The notes below the pieces were generated by a model, which saw only the letters and a list, made by a program, of their open reading frames with translations, was not told where the DNA came from and made no database searches. Position numbers and translations under genes: made by a program. A stretch of DNA of 64,000 nucleotides from Candidatus Ruminimicrobiellum bubulum (GTDB lineage Bacteria > Elusimicrobiota > Endomicrobiia > Endomicrobiales > Endomicrobiaceae), in contig JAGCCP010000007.1 in assembly GCA_017651625.1 (NCBI GenBank), forward strand, positions 27,153 through 91,152, read 5' to 3'. Below are positions 1 through 8,628 of the stretch, one piece after another (positions within the stretch are counted from its first letter, which is position 1; every line of letters starts with the position of its first letter).

Positions 1-2
1 GT

Positions 3-1220
3 TTACTTTTAATATTTTTGGTTCCTATACTTTTGGCGATTGTTTTGGCAGGCAAAAAAAATCGTCAAGAATTCTTTTATTGTATTAAAGAAAGACTTTC
101 ACAATGGAACATTCCGCAACTTGATAAAAACAAAAAAACCGTTTGGATACATTGCGCATCTTTAGGTGAAGCTAAAGCCGTTGAACCTATGATTCCATAC
201 TTAAAAGAGCACAATATTATAGTTTCTACAATAACAAAATCCGCAAGAGAATATGTTGCAAAAATCAAAGGAATTTCTTATTTTGCTCTTGCACCCGTAG
301 ATGTTTATCCGTTTATATCATCAATATTAAATAAAATTAAACCGGATGTTCTTATACTTATAGAAACAGAATTTTGGCCGAGCATGATAACCCATGCACA
401 TAAAATAGGAACAAAAATGATTACCGTTAACGGCAGGATTTCTAAAGGTGCATATCCTTATTACAGATTAACAAAATTTTTCTGGAAACCGTTTTTAACT
501 CTTATAGATTACATTTCCGTAAGAAACGAACACGATTATAAAAGATTTCTTTCTTTAACGGATAACAAAGAAAAAGTCGGTATCACCGGCAATATAAAAT
601 ACGACAGAGATTTTACAAGCGAAACAATAACAAAAGAGAATTTGTTTCTTAATACAGACGATTTAATTTTAACCGCAGGCAGCACAAGAGAAGGTGAAGA
701 AGCAATACTGTTAAAAATTTTTGTACAACTAAAACCGATTTTTGAAAATTTAAAGTTGATTATCGCACCAAGGCACATTGCAAGAGTAAACGAAATTTGT
801 TCGTTAGTAAAGAAGAATGATTTATCTTTTGAACTTTTTTCAAAGTTAACCGACAAGAAAAAAGATGTTATTATTATAGATGTGTTCGGAAAACTACAAA
901 CAATATATTCAATATCCGATATAGTTTTTATAGGCGGTTCTATGGTAAACAAAGGCGGGCAAAACCCTATAGAAGCAGCAGCATATTCAAAGCCTATAAT
1001 ATTCGGGAAATACATGTACAATTTTGAAAACGAATCTGCATCGTTAAAAAATAACGGAGCATTCGAAGTAAATACAAAAGAAGAATTTTATGAAACGGCA
1101 ATAAATCTTTTAAGCGATAAAGTACTCAGAGAAGAGTCCGGCAAAAAAGCTTTGGAAGTAGTTAAAAATCAAAAAGGTGCTATAGAAAAGAATATTAAAA
1201 TAATTAAAGAGTATTTATAA
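3..1220 (+). CDS. waaA: 3-deoxy-D-manno-octulosonic acid transferase (Kdo transferase), 5' truncated by window edge
   Basis: Transfers Kdo from CMP-Kdo to lipid A precursor at the inner face of the inner membrane. The reading frame is open to the left edge and the visible N-terminus is hydrophobic (the end of the usual WaaA membrane anchor), so the real start lies upstream; the TTG at 18 is not credible as the start. Family signatures seen: HCASLGEAKAVEP (conserved Ser-x-Gly-Glu region), TVNGRIS, GSTREGEE, and GGSMVNKGGQNPIEAA, the GG(S)x(5)GG(H/Q)NPxE element near the C-terminus. The stop overlaps the next start (TAATG), so it is translationally coupled to the heptosyltransferase-type gene. 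Recognition is secure; only the N-terminus is missing. Confidence 0.93.
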   Translation, partial: LLLIFLVPILLAIVLAGKKNRQEFFYCIKERLSQWNIPQLDKNKKTVWIHCASLGEAKAVEPMIPYLKEHNIIVSTITKSAREYVAKIKGISYFALAPVDVYPFISSILNKIKPDVLILIETEFWPSMITHAHKIGTKMITVNGRISKGAYPYYRLTKFFWKPFLTLIDYISVRNEHDYKRFLSLTDNKEKVGITGNIKYDRDFTSETITKENLFLNTDDLILTAGSTREGEEAILLKIFVQLKPIFENLKLIIAPRHIARVNEICSLVKKNDLSFELFSKLTDKKKDVIIIDVFGKLQTIYSISDIVFIGGSMVNKGGQNPIEAAAYSKPIIFGKYMYNFENESASLKNNGAFEVNTKEEFYETAINLLSDKVLREESGKKALEVVKNQKGAIEKNIKIIKEYL

Positions 1221-2287
1221 TGGCAAATGAAATTACAGAACTTTTAAAAAACAGTTCAAAACCTAAAATATTGATAGTTCAACCCAGCAGAATGGGCGAC
1301 ATAATATTTGCTTTACCGGCAGTTACGCAAATAAAAAAAACTTATCCCAATGTACATATCAGTTGGATAGCCGACGAAAGATGTGCCGAAATAATAACCG
1401 AAAATCCGTTAATAGATAATTTAATTGTGTTTGACAGAAGACATATAACTCTTTCTTACTTAAAAAAGATGTACAAAATTTTAAGAGCGGAAAAATTTGA
1501 TTTAAGTATAGATTTTCACGGACTTTTCAAATCTGCATTTATAGTTAAAATGGCAGGTGCAAAATATAAACTTGCATCTTCTTCCACAAACGGTATGAGA
1601 GAACTGTCCTGGTTATTTTCAAAAGAAATTAAACCGGAAACAGTAAACACACATTGTATCGAAAGACATTTGGCTGTAGCAAAATATCTCGGTTGCCCCG
1701 TAGATACGGACAACTTGGAATATAGTTTACATGTAGATGAAAAATATATAAACGAAGTTAAAGAAATACTGAAAAAAGAAAATATAGATTTAAACAAAAA
1801 AATAGTTTTGGTTCATCCCGGCGGAGGATGGATATCAAGAAGATGGCAAAGTGAAAAGTTTGCGCAAACCATAGATTTGATAAACGAAAATTACGATGTT
1901 AATGTAATGCTTATCGGTGGCAAAGAAGGCGGCGCAAGTGAAAAAGGTCTTGATGAAGAGATAATATCTTTATCCAAAACTAAAATAACTAATCTTACGG
2001 GCAAACTTACATTAAAACAGTTAATGGCAATATTTAAACTTGCGAGTTTATTTTTGGCAAACGAGGCAGGTCCTATGCATATAGCAACAGCACTAAAAGT
2101 TCCCGCAGTTGCAATTTTAGGTCCCACGGATGCTAAAAGAACAGGCCCTTTCAAGGGAAATACTACTGTTATTCAGAAAAAAGTTGATTGTCAGCCGTGC
2201 AGGAACAGGACTTGTACGAAAGTGGATTGTATGAAGCTTGTTTCCGTTGAAGATGTTTTTAATGCAATTAAAAACATCTTGGGTTAA
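1220..2287 (+). CDS. waaF: Glycosyltransferase family 9, lipopolysaccharide heptosyltransferase II-like
   Basis: A 355-residue GT9 enzyme, expected to add heptose from ADP-heptose to the LPS inner core. The N-terminus has the GT9 opening ILIVQPSRMGDIIFALP. The C-terminal half carries VLVHPGGGWISRRWQSEKF and FLANEAGPMHIATALKVPAVAILGPT split over the nucleotide-sugar site (ANEAGPMHIA replaces the common GxDSGxMHxA). It ends in a Cys-rich tail (DCQPCRNRTC...DCMK) typical of WaaF-type proteins. It overlaps waaA by one base. GmhB at 17.8-18.4 kb would supply the heptose precursor. The exact acceptor (HepI or HepII position) cannot be told from sequence. Confidence 0.85.
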   Translation: MANEITELLKNSSKPKILIVQPSRMGDIIFALPAVTQIKKTYPNVHISWIADERCAEIITENPLIDNLIVFDRRHITLSYLKKMYKILRAEKFDLSIDFHGLFKSAFIVKMAGAKYKLASSSTNGMRELSWLFSKEIKPETVNTHCIERHLAVAKYLGCPVDTDNLEYSLHVDEKYINEVKEILKKENIDLNKKIVLVHPGGGWISRRWQSEKFAQTIDLINENYDVNVMLIGGKEGGASEKGLDEEIISLSKTKITNLTGKLTLKQLMAIFKLASLFLANEAGPMHIATALKVPAVAILGPTDAKRTGPFKGNTTVIQKKVDCQPCRNRTCTKVDCMKLVSVEDVFNAIKNILG

Positions 2288-2296
2288 GGATATATT

Positions 2297-2539
2297 ATGG
2301 AACTGAAAAAGGGAATATATAAACATTTCAAAGGTGACTATTATTTTGTTGAAGATGTTGCGACACATAGTGAAACAGGTGAAAAGTATGTAGTGTACAG
2401 AGCATTGTACGGAAATACCGGTTTATATATAAGACCTTACGATATGTTCACTTCGGAAGTTAATCACAAAAAATATCCGGATGTTAAACAGAAGTATAGA
2501 TTCGAATTTCAGAACATTAAAAGCAAAAAGAATATTTAG
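2297..2539 (+). CDS. DUF1653 family small protein
   Basis: An 80-residue protein with the DUF1653 signature: [12 protein letters not shown], then [16 protein letters not shown], then a conserved Arg-Pro-x-x-Met-Phe element (IRPYDMF). The function of the family is unknown. It starts 9 nt after the heptosyltransferase stop, with AAGGA (2287-2291) as ribosome site, so it is the third gene of the waaA operon. Length matches the family (about 65-85 residues). Confidence 0.8.
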   Translation: MELKKGIYKHFKGDYYFVEDVATHSETGEKYVVYRALYGNTGLYIRPYDMFTSEVNHKKYPDVKQKYRFEFQNIKSKKNI

Positions 2540-2540
2540 C

Positions 2541-2827
2541 GAAACGGATTTATCTTTTAAATTCTAACTTCGTATTTGTCTCAATCGAGTACCAACCGCT
2601 TCGCTTTCTTTTATGTACACTTCATTCGCCAAATACTTCGTTATAATTTAAAATTTTGAAATCCTTTGAAAGCCAACAACGACAAAAGAGAAAAAGATAT
2701 TTAGATAGATTCCGGATCAGGTCCGGAATGACAACGACTGGATTGCCACGGCACTTGCAGTGCCTCGCAATGACACCTCTTTCCGCTGTTGTTAGCTCTC
2801 AAAGAATTTAAAAGATAAATCCGTTTC
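2541..2827. repeat. Nested inverted-repeat element (palindrome family B, copy 1)
   Basis: This fills the gap between the convergent DUF1653 and gph genes. The outer arms are a perfect 24-bp inverted repeat: 2541-2564 (begins GAAACGGATTTATC) and 2804-2827. A second, imperfect arm pair lies inside it (about 2656-2680 against 2783-2808, CTTTGAAAGCCAACAACG versus its near complement). The core (2570-2640) has ACTTCGT, GTACC, CTTTTATGTACACTTCATT and ACTTCGTTA, and resembles the element at 52.13-52.23 kb. A dispersed repeat of another family (2708-2774) sits in the loop. The outer arms could fold as a terminator-like structure for both flanking genes. Confidence 0.8.
2708..2774. repeat. Dispersed palindromic repeat (GATTCCGG / GATTGCCAC family), copy 1
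   Basis: Two small palindromes in series: GATTCCGGATC..GTCCGGAATGAC, then GATTGCCACGGCACT-TGC-AGTGCCTCGCAATGAC. Related copies lie at 8311-8370, 9264-9288 and 9981-10047, all between genes. From memory, similar GGATTGCC..GGCAATGAC palindromes occur between genes in several unrelated bacteria. Confidence 0.8.
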
Positions 2828-2838
2828 TCTAAAACAAT

Positions 2839-3492
2839 TTAATTATTAATTATTGTTGGTATATCTTTAGGACTGGTTGCAATATAGTCGGTTCCGTACT
2901 CTTTTAATTTTTCAAGAGAAGAATATCCGTAAAGAGTACCTATGACTTTTATACCCGCATTTTTGGCTACCATTATATCGTTTGCACCGTCACCGACCAT
3001 AATAACATCTTCTTTATTTAAAGAAAATTTTTTCAATATTTCGTATATCGGTAACGGATTAGGCTTTTTCTCTTTAAAAGAATCCCCACCGTAAATTTCG
3101 GTAAAATATTTTGATAAACCAAGCGTTTCTAAAATCTGTTTTGAAAACCTTTCATCTTTGTTGGACAACAATACTTTCGGTTGGGAAATGCTTGAAAGCA
3201 TATCTGAAACATCTTTGTACGGCAAGGTTTTGTCCGTTAAATGTTTTGCATAATTATCTTTAAACTTTCTAACAGCCGTGTCGAACTCACTACCTTCAAG
3301 TTCGGTTAAAACGGCTTTTACAAGAGCAGTTATTCCGCTACCCAGATAAGAAGCAACCTCATCTACGGGTAGCGGACCAAAACCATATTCGTGTCTTACA
3401 AAATTTACTGCATCTGTTAAATCGTATTTAGAATCTATTAATGTTCCGTCTAAATCAAATATAACAAGTTTTATATTATTCTTTAAAACCAT
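2839..3492 (-). CDS. gph: HAD-superfamily phosphatase, phosphoglycolate phosphatase-like
   Basis: A 217-residue HAD subfamily IA hydrolase. All four HAD motifs are present: FDLDGTLID (nucleophile and acid/base Asp, residues about 12-20), LLSNKD (motif II Ser), the Lys of FKEKKPNPLP (motif III), and VGDGANDIMVAKNAG (motif IV). The alpha-helical cap between motifs I and II matches Gph/PpaX proteins. Substrate is inferred only; 2-phosphoglycolate or another small phosphoester is likely. The start overlaps the end of glgP by 10 nt, making it last gene of the folP-cdaA-glgP operon. The link to glycogen breakdown is positional. Confidence 0.8.
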   Translation of the reverse strand: MVLKNNIKLVIFDLDGTLIDSKYDLTDAVNFVRHEYGFGPLPVDEVASYLGSGITALVKAVLTELEGSEFDTAVRKFKDNYAKHLTDKTLPYKDVSDMLSSISQPKVLLSNKDERFSKQILETLGLSKYFTEIYGGDSFKEKKPNPLPIYEILKKFSLNKEDVIMVGDGANDIMVAKNAGIKVIGTLYGYSSLEKLKEYGTDYIATSPKDIPTIINN

Positions 3493-6092
3493 TTAATTAT
3501 GCCCGGAATATATTCTACTTTGTCCATATATTGCGGAACAACTCTTATTGTATAACCGCAATGACCTACTATCCTTGTAGGAACTTCAAGTTCATATATA
3601 TATGTTCCGTCTTGTTCTTTTGAAACCATTTTCATATTTTTAAATGTTTCATCACTTAACACATTTTTTGTATTTAAATATCCTGCATAAACTTGAACAA
3701 AAATATCTTCAGGAGCAATTCCCGCCAAATTAACTCTGGCTCTTATTTTTAACGGTTCTCCTATCTTAATTGTTTTTGAACCGGTATTATCATCCGTACT
3801 TATAATAGAAACTCTGTTCCAATTTCTTTCTATATTGCTCTGCCAATCTGTTTTTTTCTTTGCAAGTTCGTAGTTGTTCTCTTTCATCTTTTCGGTCAAT
3901 TCCATGGAAGGAACATAGAATTTTCTTGTATAGTCTTCAATCATTCTGTTTGTATTAAACATAGGACCTATAGTTTGCATACAAGCTTTCATTTTTGTTA
4001 TCCAACCTCTTGGCAAATCATCTTGACCTCTATCGTAGAACAACGGAACTATTTCTTTTTCCAACATTTCATATATTGATCTTGATTCCATTTCATTTTG
4101 ATATTCCAAATCGTTATAAGTATCTGTTGAACCTACAACCCAACCGTTTTCTCCGTTATAACCTTCACACCACCAACCGTCAAGCACACTGAAATTTATT
4201 GCGCCGTTAACTGCAGCCTTCATTCCGCTTGTACCCGATGCTTCCTGAGGTCTTAAAGGATTGTTCAACCAGATATCTACACCCTGAACCAAATAGTGAG
4301 CAACGTTCATATCATAATCTTCCAAGAACACTACTTTATATTTCAAGTCAGGATCGGAAGTTAAAGCAACTATACTTTTTATAATTTCTTTACCTTTATC
4401 ATCTTTCGGATGAGCTTTACCTGCAATAATTATTTGAACAGGTCTTTCTTTATTTGTAAGAATTTTTTTAATTCTATCGAGATTTCTGAATATTAAGTTA
4501 CCTCTTTTATATGTTGCAAATCTTCTTGCAAAACCGATTGTTAATGCTTCCGGATCTAAAACTTCATCGGCATAAGCTATCATATGTTTTGAAAGGCCTC
4601 TTCTTTCCAACTGCATTTTTAATCTGTTTCTTGCAAAAGATACAAGTCTTTCTTTTCTTCTTTCATGACTTCTCCAAAGTTCAGCATCAGGAATATCTGC
4701 AACTCTTTGCCACAAAGTCTGATCTGATGGTTCGTCTATCCAATCGTCTCCGATATATCTTTGGAACAAACCTGCAAACTCGTAAGATATCCAAGTGTTT
4801 GTATGAATACCGTTAGTAATATGTGTAATAGGAATTTCTTTTCTTGGAAGTTCCGGCCAAACATTCTGCCACATTTCTCTTGATACTGTTGCATGTAATC
4901 TTGAAACGCCGTTAGCTTTACCGCAAGCTTTAAGTGCAAGAATTGTCATCGAAAAATCTTTTTCCATATTTTCAACTTTCAAATCTCTGCCTAAAGCCAA
5001 GAATTGTTCTCTGGATAATTCCAATTCTCTGTACAAACTTTCGAAATATGTTGAAACTAGTTGTGAAGAAAATACTTCGTTACCTGCAGGAACAGGAGTA
5101 TGTGTTGTGAACACACAGTTTGCTTTAACAACTTTTTGTGCCTGTTCAAAAGATAAACCTTTATTCTTCATCAACATTCTCATTTTTTCCAATAATAAAA
5201 ATGCGGAATGCCCTTCATTGATATGTATTACGGAAGGATCGATATTTAAAAGTTCCAAAACTTTCATACCGCCGACGCCCAACAATTTTTCCTGCTTAAT
5301 TCTCATCTCTTTGTCACCGCCGTAAAGTTCACCGGTAATAGTTCTGTCTTCAGGAGAATTCTTATCGAAATCCGTATCCAATAAATAAAGTGCAACTCTA
5401 CCTACTTGAACTTTCCAAATTCTTGCAAATACTCTCGGTGAACGAGGCAAGGATATTTCTATCGATAAAGGATTACCGTTTTCATCTGTCAAAAGTTGCA
5501 TAGGCATACTGTAAAAATGGTTAACTTTATATTCTTCTATCTGCCAACCGTCAATACTTAAATGCTGTTTAAAGTATCCGTTTCTGTACAATAAACCGAT
5601 ACCTACCAAAGGAAGTCCCATATCACTTGCGGATTTTAAATGATCTCCGGATAAAACTCCCAAACCTCCGGAATATATAGGCAAACTTTCATGAATAGCA
5701 AACTCTGTAGAAAAGTATGCGATTTTTTTATCTTTATATTCAGGGAAAGTTTTATCAAACCAAGTAGGAACAGACATATATTTGTCAAGTTCAGCTTTAA
5801 CTAATTTCATGTGAGAAATAAAACTTGTATCATCTGCAAGTTCTTCCAATCTTTCTTGTTTTACAAGTCCCAACATTGCTTTAGGACTATGATAAGATTC
5901 TTCCCATACATCTCTGTCTAATCTTCTAAACAATTCTACTGCATCACTGTTCCAGCACCACCACATATTTTCGGAAATGGTCGCAAGATCCTGTAAACTT
6001 TCCGGTAAAGAAGGTGTAACTACAAAACTTTTCGCCTTTATCGCTGTAAAAGTTTCCTGGCTTTCATTAAACAAATCATTGTTTTTCAACAT
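3483..6092 (-). CDS. glgP: Alpha-glucan (glycogen/maltodextrin) phosphorylase
   Basis: An 869-residue cytoplasmic GT35 enzyme that releases glucose 1-phosphate from alpha-1,4-glucans. It is the TIGR02094-type form: residues about 25-115 form the DUF3417 region (ENMWWCWNSDAVELFRRLD), followed by the phosphorylase body (AYFSTEFAIHESLPIYSGGLG, THTPVPAGNE, THITNGIHTNTW). The pyridoxal-phosphate lysine lies in EASGTSGMKAAVNG near residue 625. A beta-sandwich-like C-terminal tail of about 110 residues follows, as in this subfamily. GGAG lies just before the ATG. It starts 30 nt after the small YbbR-like gene, in one operon with cdaA. No glycogen synthase or branching enzyme is in the window. Confidence 0.93.
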   Translation of the reverse strand: MLKNNDLFNESQETFTAIKAKSFVVTPSLPESLQDLATISENMWWCWNSDAVELFRRLDRDVWEESYHSPKAMLGLVKQERLEELADDTSFISHMKLVKAELDKYMSVPTWFDKTFPEYKDKKIAYFSTEFAIHESLPIYSGGLGVLSGDHLKSASDMGLPLVGIGLLYRNGYFKQHLSIDGWQIEEYKVNHFYSMPMQLLTDENGNPLSIEISLPRSPRVFARIWKVQVGRVALYLLDTDFDKNSPEDRTITGELYGGDKEMRIKQEKLLGVGGMKVLELLNIDPSVIHINEGHSAFLLLEKMRMLMKNKGLSFEQAQKVVKANCVFTTHTPVPAGNEVFSSQLVSTYFESLYRELELSREQFLALGRDLKVENMEKDFSMTILALKACGKANGVSRLHATVSREMWQNVWPELPRKEIPITHITNGIHTNTWISYEFAGLFQRYIGDDWIDEPSDQTLWQRVADIPDAELWRSHERRKERLVSFARNRLKMQLERRGLSKHMIAYADEVLDPEALTIGFARRFATYKRGNLIFRNLDRIKKILTNKERPVQIIIAGKAHPKDDKGKEIIKSIVALTSDPDLKYKVVFLEDYDMNVAHYLVQGVDIWLNNPLRPQEASGTSGMKAAVNGAINFSVLDGWWCEGYNGENGWVVGSTDTYNDLEYQNEMESRSIYEMLEKEIVPLFYDRGQDDLPRGWITKMKACMQTIGPMFNTNRMIEDYTRKFYVPSMELTEKMKENNYELAKKKTDWQSNIERNWNRVSIISTDDNTGSKTIKIGEPLKIRARVNLAGIAPEDIFVQVYAGYLNTKNVLSDETFKNMKMVSKEQDGTYIYELEVPTRIVGHCGYTIRVVPQYMDKVEYIPGIIKWF

Positions 6093-6122
6093 ACTCCATA
6101 TCTCCTTATAACAACTCTCTTA

Positions 6123-6239
6123 TTATAACTTTACATATGCCCAAAACAGTAGGGCAAGACACAAAGAAATAAGTTTTAATTGCCAATTATTTAATATTGC
6201 TTTTCTTATAGTTTTAAAATTTACTTTTCTTATTTTCAT
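6123..6239 (-). CDS. 38-residue single-membrane-segment protein resembling the N-terminal anchor of YbbR/CdaR
   Basis: Start ATG overlaps the cdaA stop (ATGA, 4 nt) and stop TAA is at 6123-6125. The peptide begins MKIRKVNFKTIRKAILNN and continues WQLKLISLCLALLFWAYVKL: a basic N-terminus and one hydrophobic helix. The NW-x-LKL-x-SL-x-LA-x-x-x-W-x-YV pattern is the one that opens YbbR-domain proteins (CdaR), which are usually encoded directly downstream of cdaA and regulate it. No YbbR repeats follow; the frame ends after the helix and glgP begins 30 nt later. It may be a genuine micro-regulator of CdaA or the remnant of a lost cdaR. The coupled start favours real translation. Confidence 0.65.
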   Translation of the reverse strand: MKIRKVNFKTIRKAILNNWQLKLISLCLALLFWAYVKL

Positions 6240-7000
6240 AGTACATTTGCCTTTTGTGTATATCTGTTTGTTAATGTTTCCAATAAGTTTTCGGTACTTA
6301 CTTTTTCTATTTTCCCGTCAACACAAATCGATATGTTACCTGTTTCTTCCGATACTACAACAACTATCGCATCCGTTGTAGCCGACAAACCTATACCAGC
6401 TCTGTGTCTTGTTCCCAAATGCTTAACTTCTATTTCCGTACTTATGGGCAACACACAACCGGCAGCTTCTATTTTTTCATCTTTTATTATAACTGCACCA
6501 TCGTGAATAGGTGCTTTTGTATTAAATATAGACAACAACAATTCGTGGGTTACTTTAGCATCAAGTCTTATACCTGTTTCGGTATAATTTTTTAATCCCA
6601 TATCTTTTTCGAGAACTATTAAAGCTCCCATTCTTATTTTACTCATTTCTGTAGCAGCTTCAACAATTTCCGACATAAAATCAGATTTTATCTTTGTTCT
6701 TATGGAAAAAAGTTTACTTCCTATTTTGGCAAGCGCATATCTGATTTCCGTTTGAAAAACTACTGCCAATATAACAACGGCTGCAAGCCAAAACTTACCC
6801 ATAATCCACGACAAAGTTTCTAAATGTAAAACATCTCTTGCTATAATGGTAACAGCAACAAGCACAATAAGACCTATAACAATTTGTATTGTTCTTGTTC
6901 CTTTAATAACTAGCAATATTCTGTAGAAAATATATGTCAATATAAGAATATCTAAAATGTTTGCAATATAAACATTCCAAATATGTGTTACAAGTTCCAT
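6236..7000 (-). CDS. cdaA: Diadenylate cyclase CdaA (c-di-AMP synthase)
   Basis: Condenses two ATP into c-di-AMP. The 254-residue protein has three predicted membrane helices in the first ~85 residues and then a DisA_N (DAC) catalytic domain. Catalytic motifs seen: DGA (residues 167-169, in IHDGAVII) and RHR (198-200, in GTRHRAGIGLS). The usual Glu after GLS is Ala here (GLSATTDA). It is coupled on both sides: the folP stop shares one base with its ATG, and its own stop overlaps a small YbbR-like gene. A PgpH-type phosphodiesterase at 42.6-44.1 kb would degrade the product. Confidence 0.93.
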   Translation of the reverse strand: MELVTHIWNVYIANILDILILTYIFYRILLVIKGTRTIQIVIGLIVLVAVTIIARDVLHLETLSWIMGKFWLAAVVILAVVFQTEIRYALAKIGSKLFSIRTKIKSDFMSEIVEAATEMSKIRMGALIVLEKDMGLKNYTETGIRLDAKVTHELLLSIFNTKAPIHDGAVIIKDEKIEAAGCVLPISTEIEVKHLGTRHRAGIGLSATTDAIVVVVSEETGNISICVDGKIEKVSTENLLETLTNRYTQKANVL

Positions 7001-8187
7001 TATATTCCCCTTATAGAATTAACAACTTTTAGAGCATTAACGGTTTCTTTTACATTGTGCACTCTTAAAATGTCTGCACCGTTCATAACGGAAACCATAT
7101 TTGCTATTGCCGTTGCAAGTTGTCTTTCTTTAAAATCTTCCGTTCCCAACACTTTTGCCAAAAAACTTTTATTCGAAAGTGCCATAAGCACGGGAACATT
7201 TAAAGATTTAAATTCAAACAATCTTTTCATTATAAGCAAATTATCTTCAACCGTCTTACCAAAACCTATACCGGGATCAACAATTATCGATTCTTTGTTT
7301 ATCCCGTTATCTAAAGCAAAATTCAACTGTTTTGATAAGAAGTTAAATATATCACTTAATGTATTATTATATCTTATATTTTGTTGCATCGTCAAAGGGT
7401 TTTTCTTCATATGCATCAAAATTACGGCCGCTTTATTTTTTGCAACTGTTTTTGCCATACTTTTATTCTTGTATCTCAGTGCATAAATATCGTTTATTAT
7501 GTCTGCACCTTCATCTAAAGCAACCGTTGCAACTTCCGGTTTATATGTATCTACCGATACCGGCATTTTAGATTTTTTTCTGAACATTTTTAAAAATTTT
7601 TGTATTTTTTCTGTTTCCTGTTTAACAGGAACAGGTCTTGAACCGGGTCTTGTAGATTCCGCACCGACATCAATAATATCCGCACCGTCTTTTTGCATTT
7701 GCAATGCAGCCTCTACCGCAACATTTATATCTTCTATACCGTTTTTAAAGAAAGAATCAGGAGATAAATTTATTATACCCATTACAAGAGTTTTGTTTAA
7801 TGATATTTTCCTTTTTGCACAAACTATTTGTCTTAATTGAAAAGAATTTATATCCGATATTTGTTTGGATAAAACTTTTAAGCCGAACGGCTGTTCTTTA
7901 ATTTTCGAAGTTAATTTTTCTATTTGGTTTTGGTTAGCACAGATAACAACATTTGATTTCCCTTTTTTAAACAAAGATACATCTTTACTTACGGCAACAT
8001 CACATCCGCAAGACAACGCTTCTTGCTTTAAAACACTTGCTGCTCTGTTATCTATATCTTCGACTAAAAAAGAGTTGCCGACAATTTTCTTTGCAAGTTT
8101 TTTGTAAACATATTCATCACATTTTGAACTTGCAACAATTTTCACGGCATCTTCTATGGTATCTGCTTTTACTTTTTTTACAATCAT
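7000..8187 (-). CDS. folP: Dihydropteroate synthase with N-terminal extension
   Basis: Joins p-aminobenzoate to dihydropterin pyrophosphate in folate synthesis. The catalytic TIM barrel (about residues 125-395) shows MGIINLSPDSFF, DVGAESTRPGSRPV, SVDTYKPEVA, the NDI element, DPGIGFGKT and SNKSF, with a final RVHNV. The first ~120 residues are an extra domain (contains DNRAASVLKQEALSCGC) not found in short FolP proteins such as E. coli's; total length is 395 against about 270-290. It is the first gene of the folP-cdaA-glgP-gph operon, and the nearest AAAGG is about 25 nt before the ATG, an unusually distant or absent ribosome site. FolE is encoded 2 kb away in another operon. Confidence 0.92.
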   Translation of the reverse strand: MIVKKVKADTIEDAVKIVASSKCDEYVYKKLAKKIVGNSFLVEDIDNRAASVLKQEALSCGCDVAVSKDVSLFKKGKSNVVICANQNQIEKLTSKIKEQPFGLKVLSKQISDINSFQLRQIVCAKRKISLNKTLVMGIINLSPDSFFKNGIEDINVAVEAALQMQKDGADIIDVGAESTRPGSRPVPVKQETEKIQKFLKMFRKKSKMPVSVDTYKPEVATVALDEGADIINDIYALRYKNKSMAKTVAKNKAAVILMHMKKNPLTMQQNIRYNNTLSDIFNFLSKQLNFALDNGINKESIIVDPGIGFGKTVEDNLLIMKRLFEFKSLNVPVLMALSNKSFLAKVLGTEDFKERQLATAIANMVSVMNGADILRVHNVKETVNALKVVNSIRGI

Positions 8188-8272
8188 TTTTTTAACGACA
8201 ATAACAACCTTTTCAAATTTTATTTATTGTAGATATTTTACTAAAAATATTAAGCAAATACCATAAAAAAAA

Positions 8273-8292
8273 CGGGAAGAAAATTTTTCCCG
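8273..8292 (-). terminator. Rho-independent terminator downstream of the outer-membrane barrel genes
   Basis: CGGGAA...TTCCCG hairpin with A8 on the left and T5 on the right, so on the minus strand a T8 run follows the stem. It lies about 340 nt after the stop of the 8.6-9.2 kb gene, beyond two repeat elements; it may act on both strands. Confidence 0.7.
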
Positions 8293-8310
8293 ATTTTTAA
8301 TGTTTTTATA

Positions 8311-8370
8311 GATTCCGGATCGAGTCCGGAATGACAAACAGATGGATTGCCACGCTTCGCTCGCAATGAC
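8311..8370. repeat. Dispersed palindromic repeat (GATTCCGG / GATTGCCAC family), copy 2
   Basis: GATTCCGGATCGAGTCCGGA plus ATGAC, followed by GATTGCCACGCTTCGCTCGCAATGAC at 8344-8370. Same two-part layout as the copy at 2708-2774. Confidence 0.8.
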
Positions 8371-8469
8371 AAAAAATCACATACCTTATTCTTGGTTTAC
8401 GAAGAGTTTTCAAGTTTTTGAATTAGAACGAAGTATTCTGTGTTTTTTAAGATTATCGATAGAATTTAA

Positions 8470-8627
8470 GGACAGCAGAAATTCGTTTCTAAAAATTATC
8501 TTTGATAATTTTTAGAGCGACGATAGATTTTGAATTTAGACAAGGCAACAGCACGGTGAAGTTTACACTAAAAGGTAAATGAACCGTGCTGTAACAAAGT
8601 ATAAATTCAAAAGATAATGTCGCAATA
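8470..8627. repeat. Nested inverted-repeat element (palindrome family B, copy 2)
   Basis: A chain of hairpins directly after the stop of the outer-membrane protein gene. Perfect 12-bp arms at 8489-8500 and 8504-8515 (CTAAAAATTATC, loop TTT). 10-bp arms ACAGCACGGT at 8548-8557 and 8583-8592, with an inner TTTAC/GTAAA pairing. Imperfect outer arms at about 8517-8540 and 8600-8625 (GCGAC..TTTTGAATTTA). On the minus strand the core reads ACCTTTTAGTGTAAACTTCA, matching the cores at 2608-2625 and 52183-52200. The 441-nt gap 8188-8628 otherwise holds only the terminator and the GATTCCGG repeat. Confidence 0.72.
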
Positions 8628-8628
8628 A

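Noticed and set aside
6236..6240. cdaA stop/start overlap as a frameshift fusing CdaA to the small YbbR-like frame.
   Set aside because: ATGA overlap is a normal coupling signal and CdaA has its usual length.
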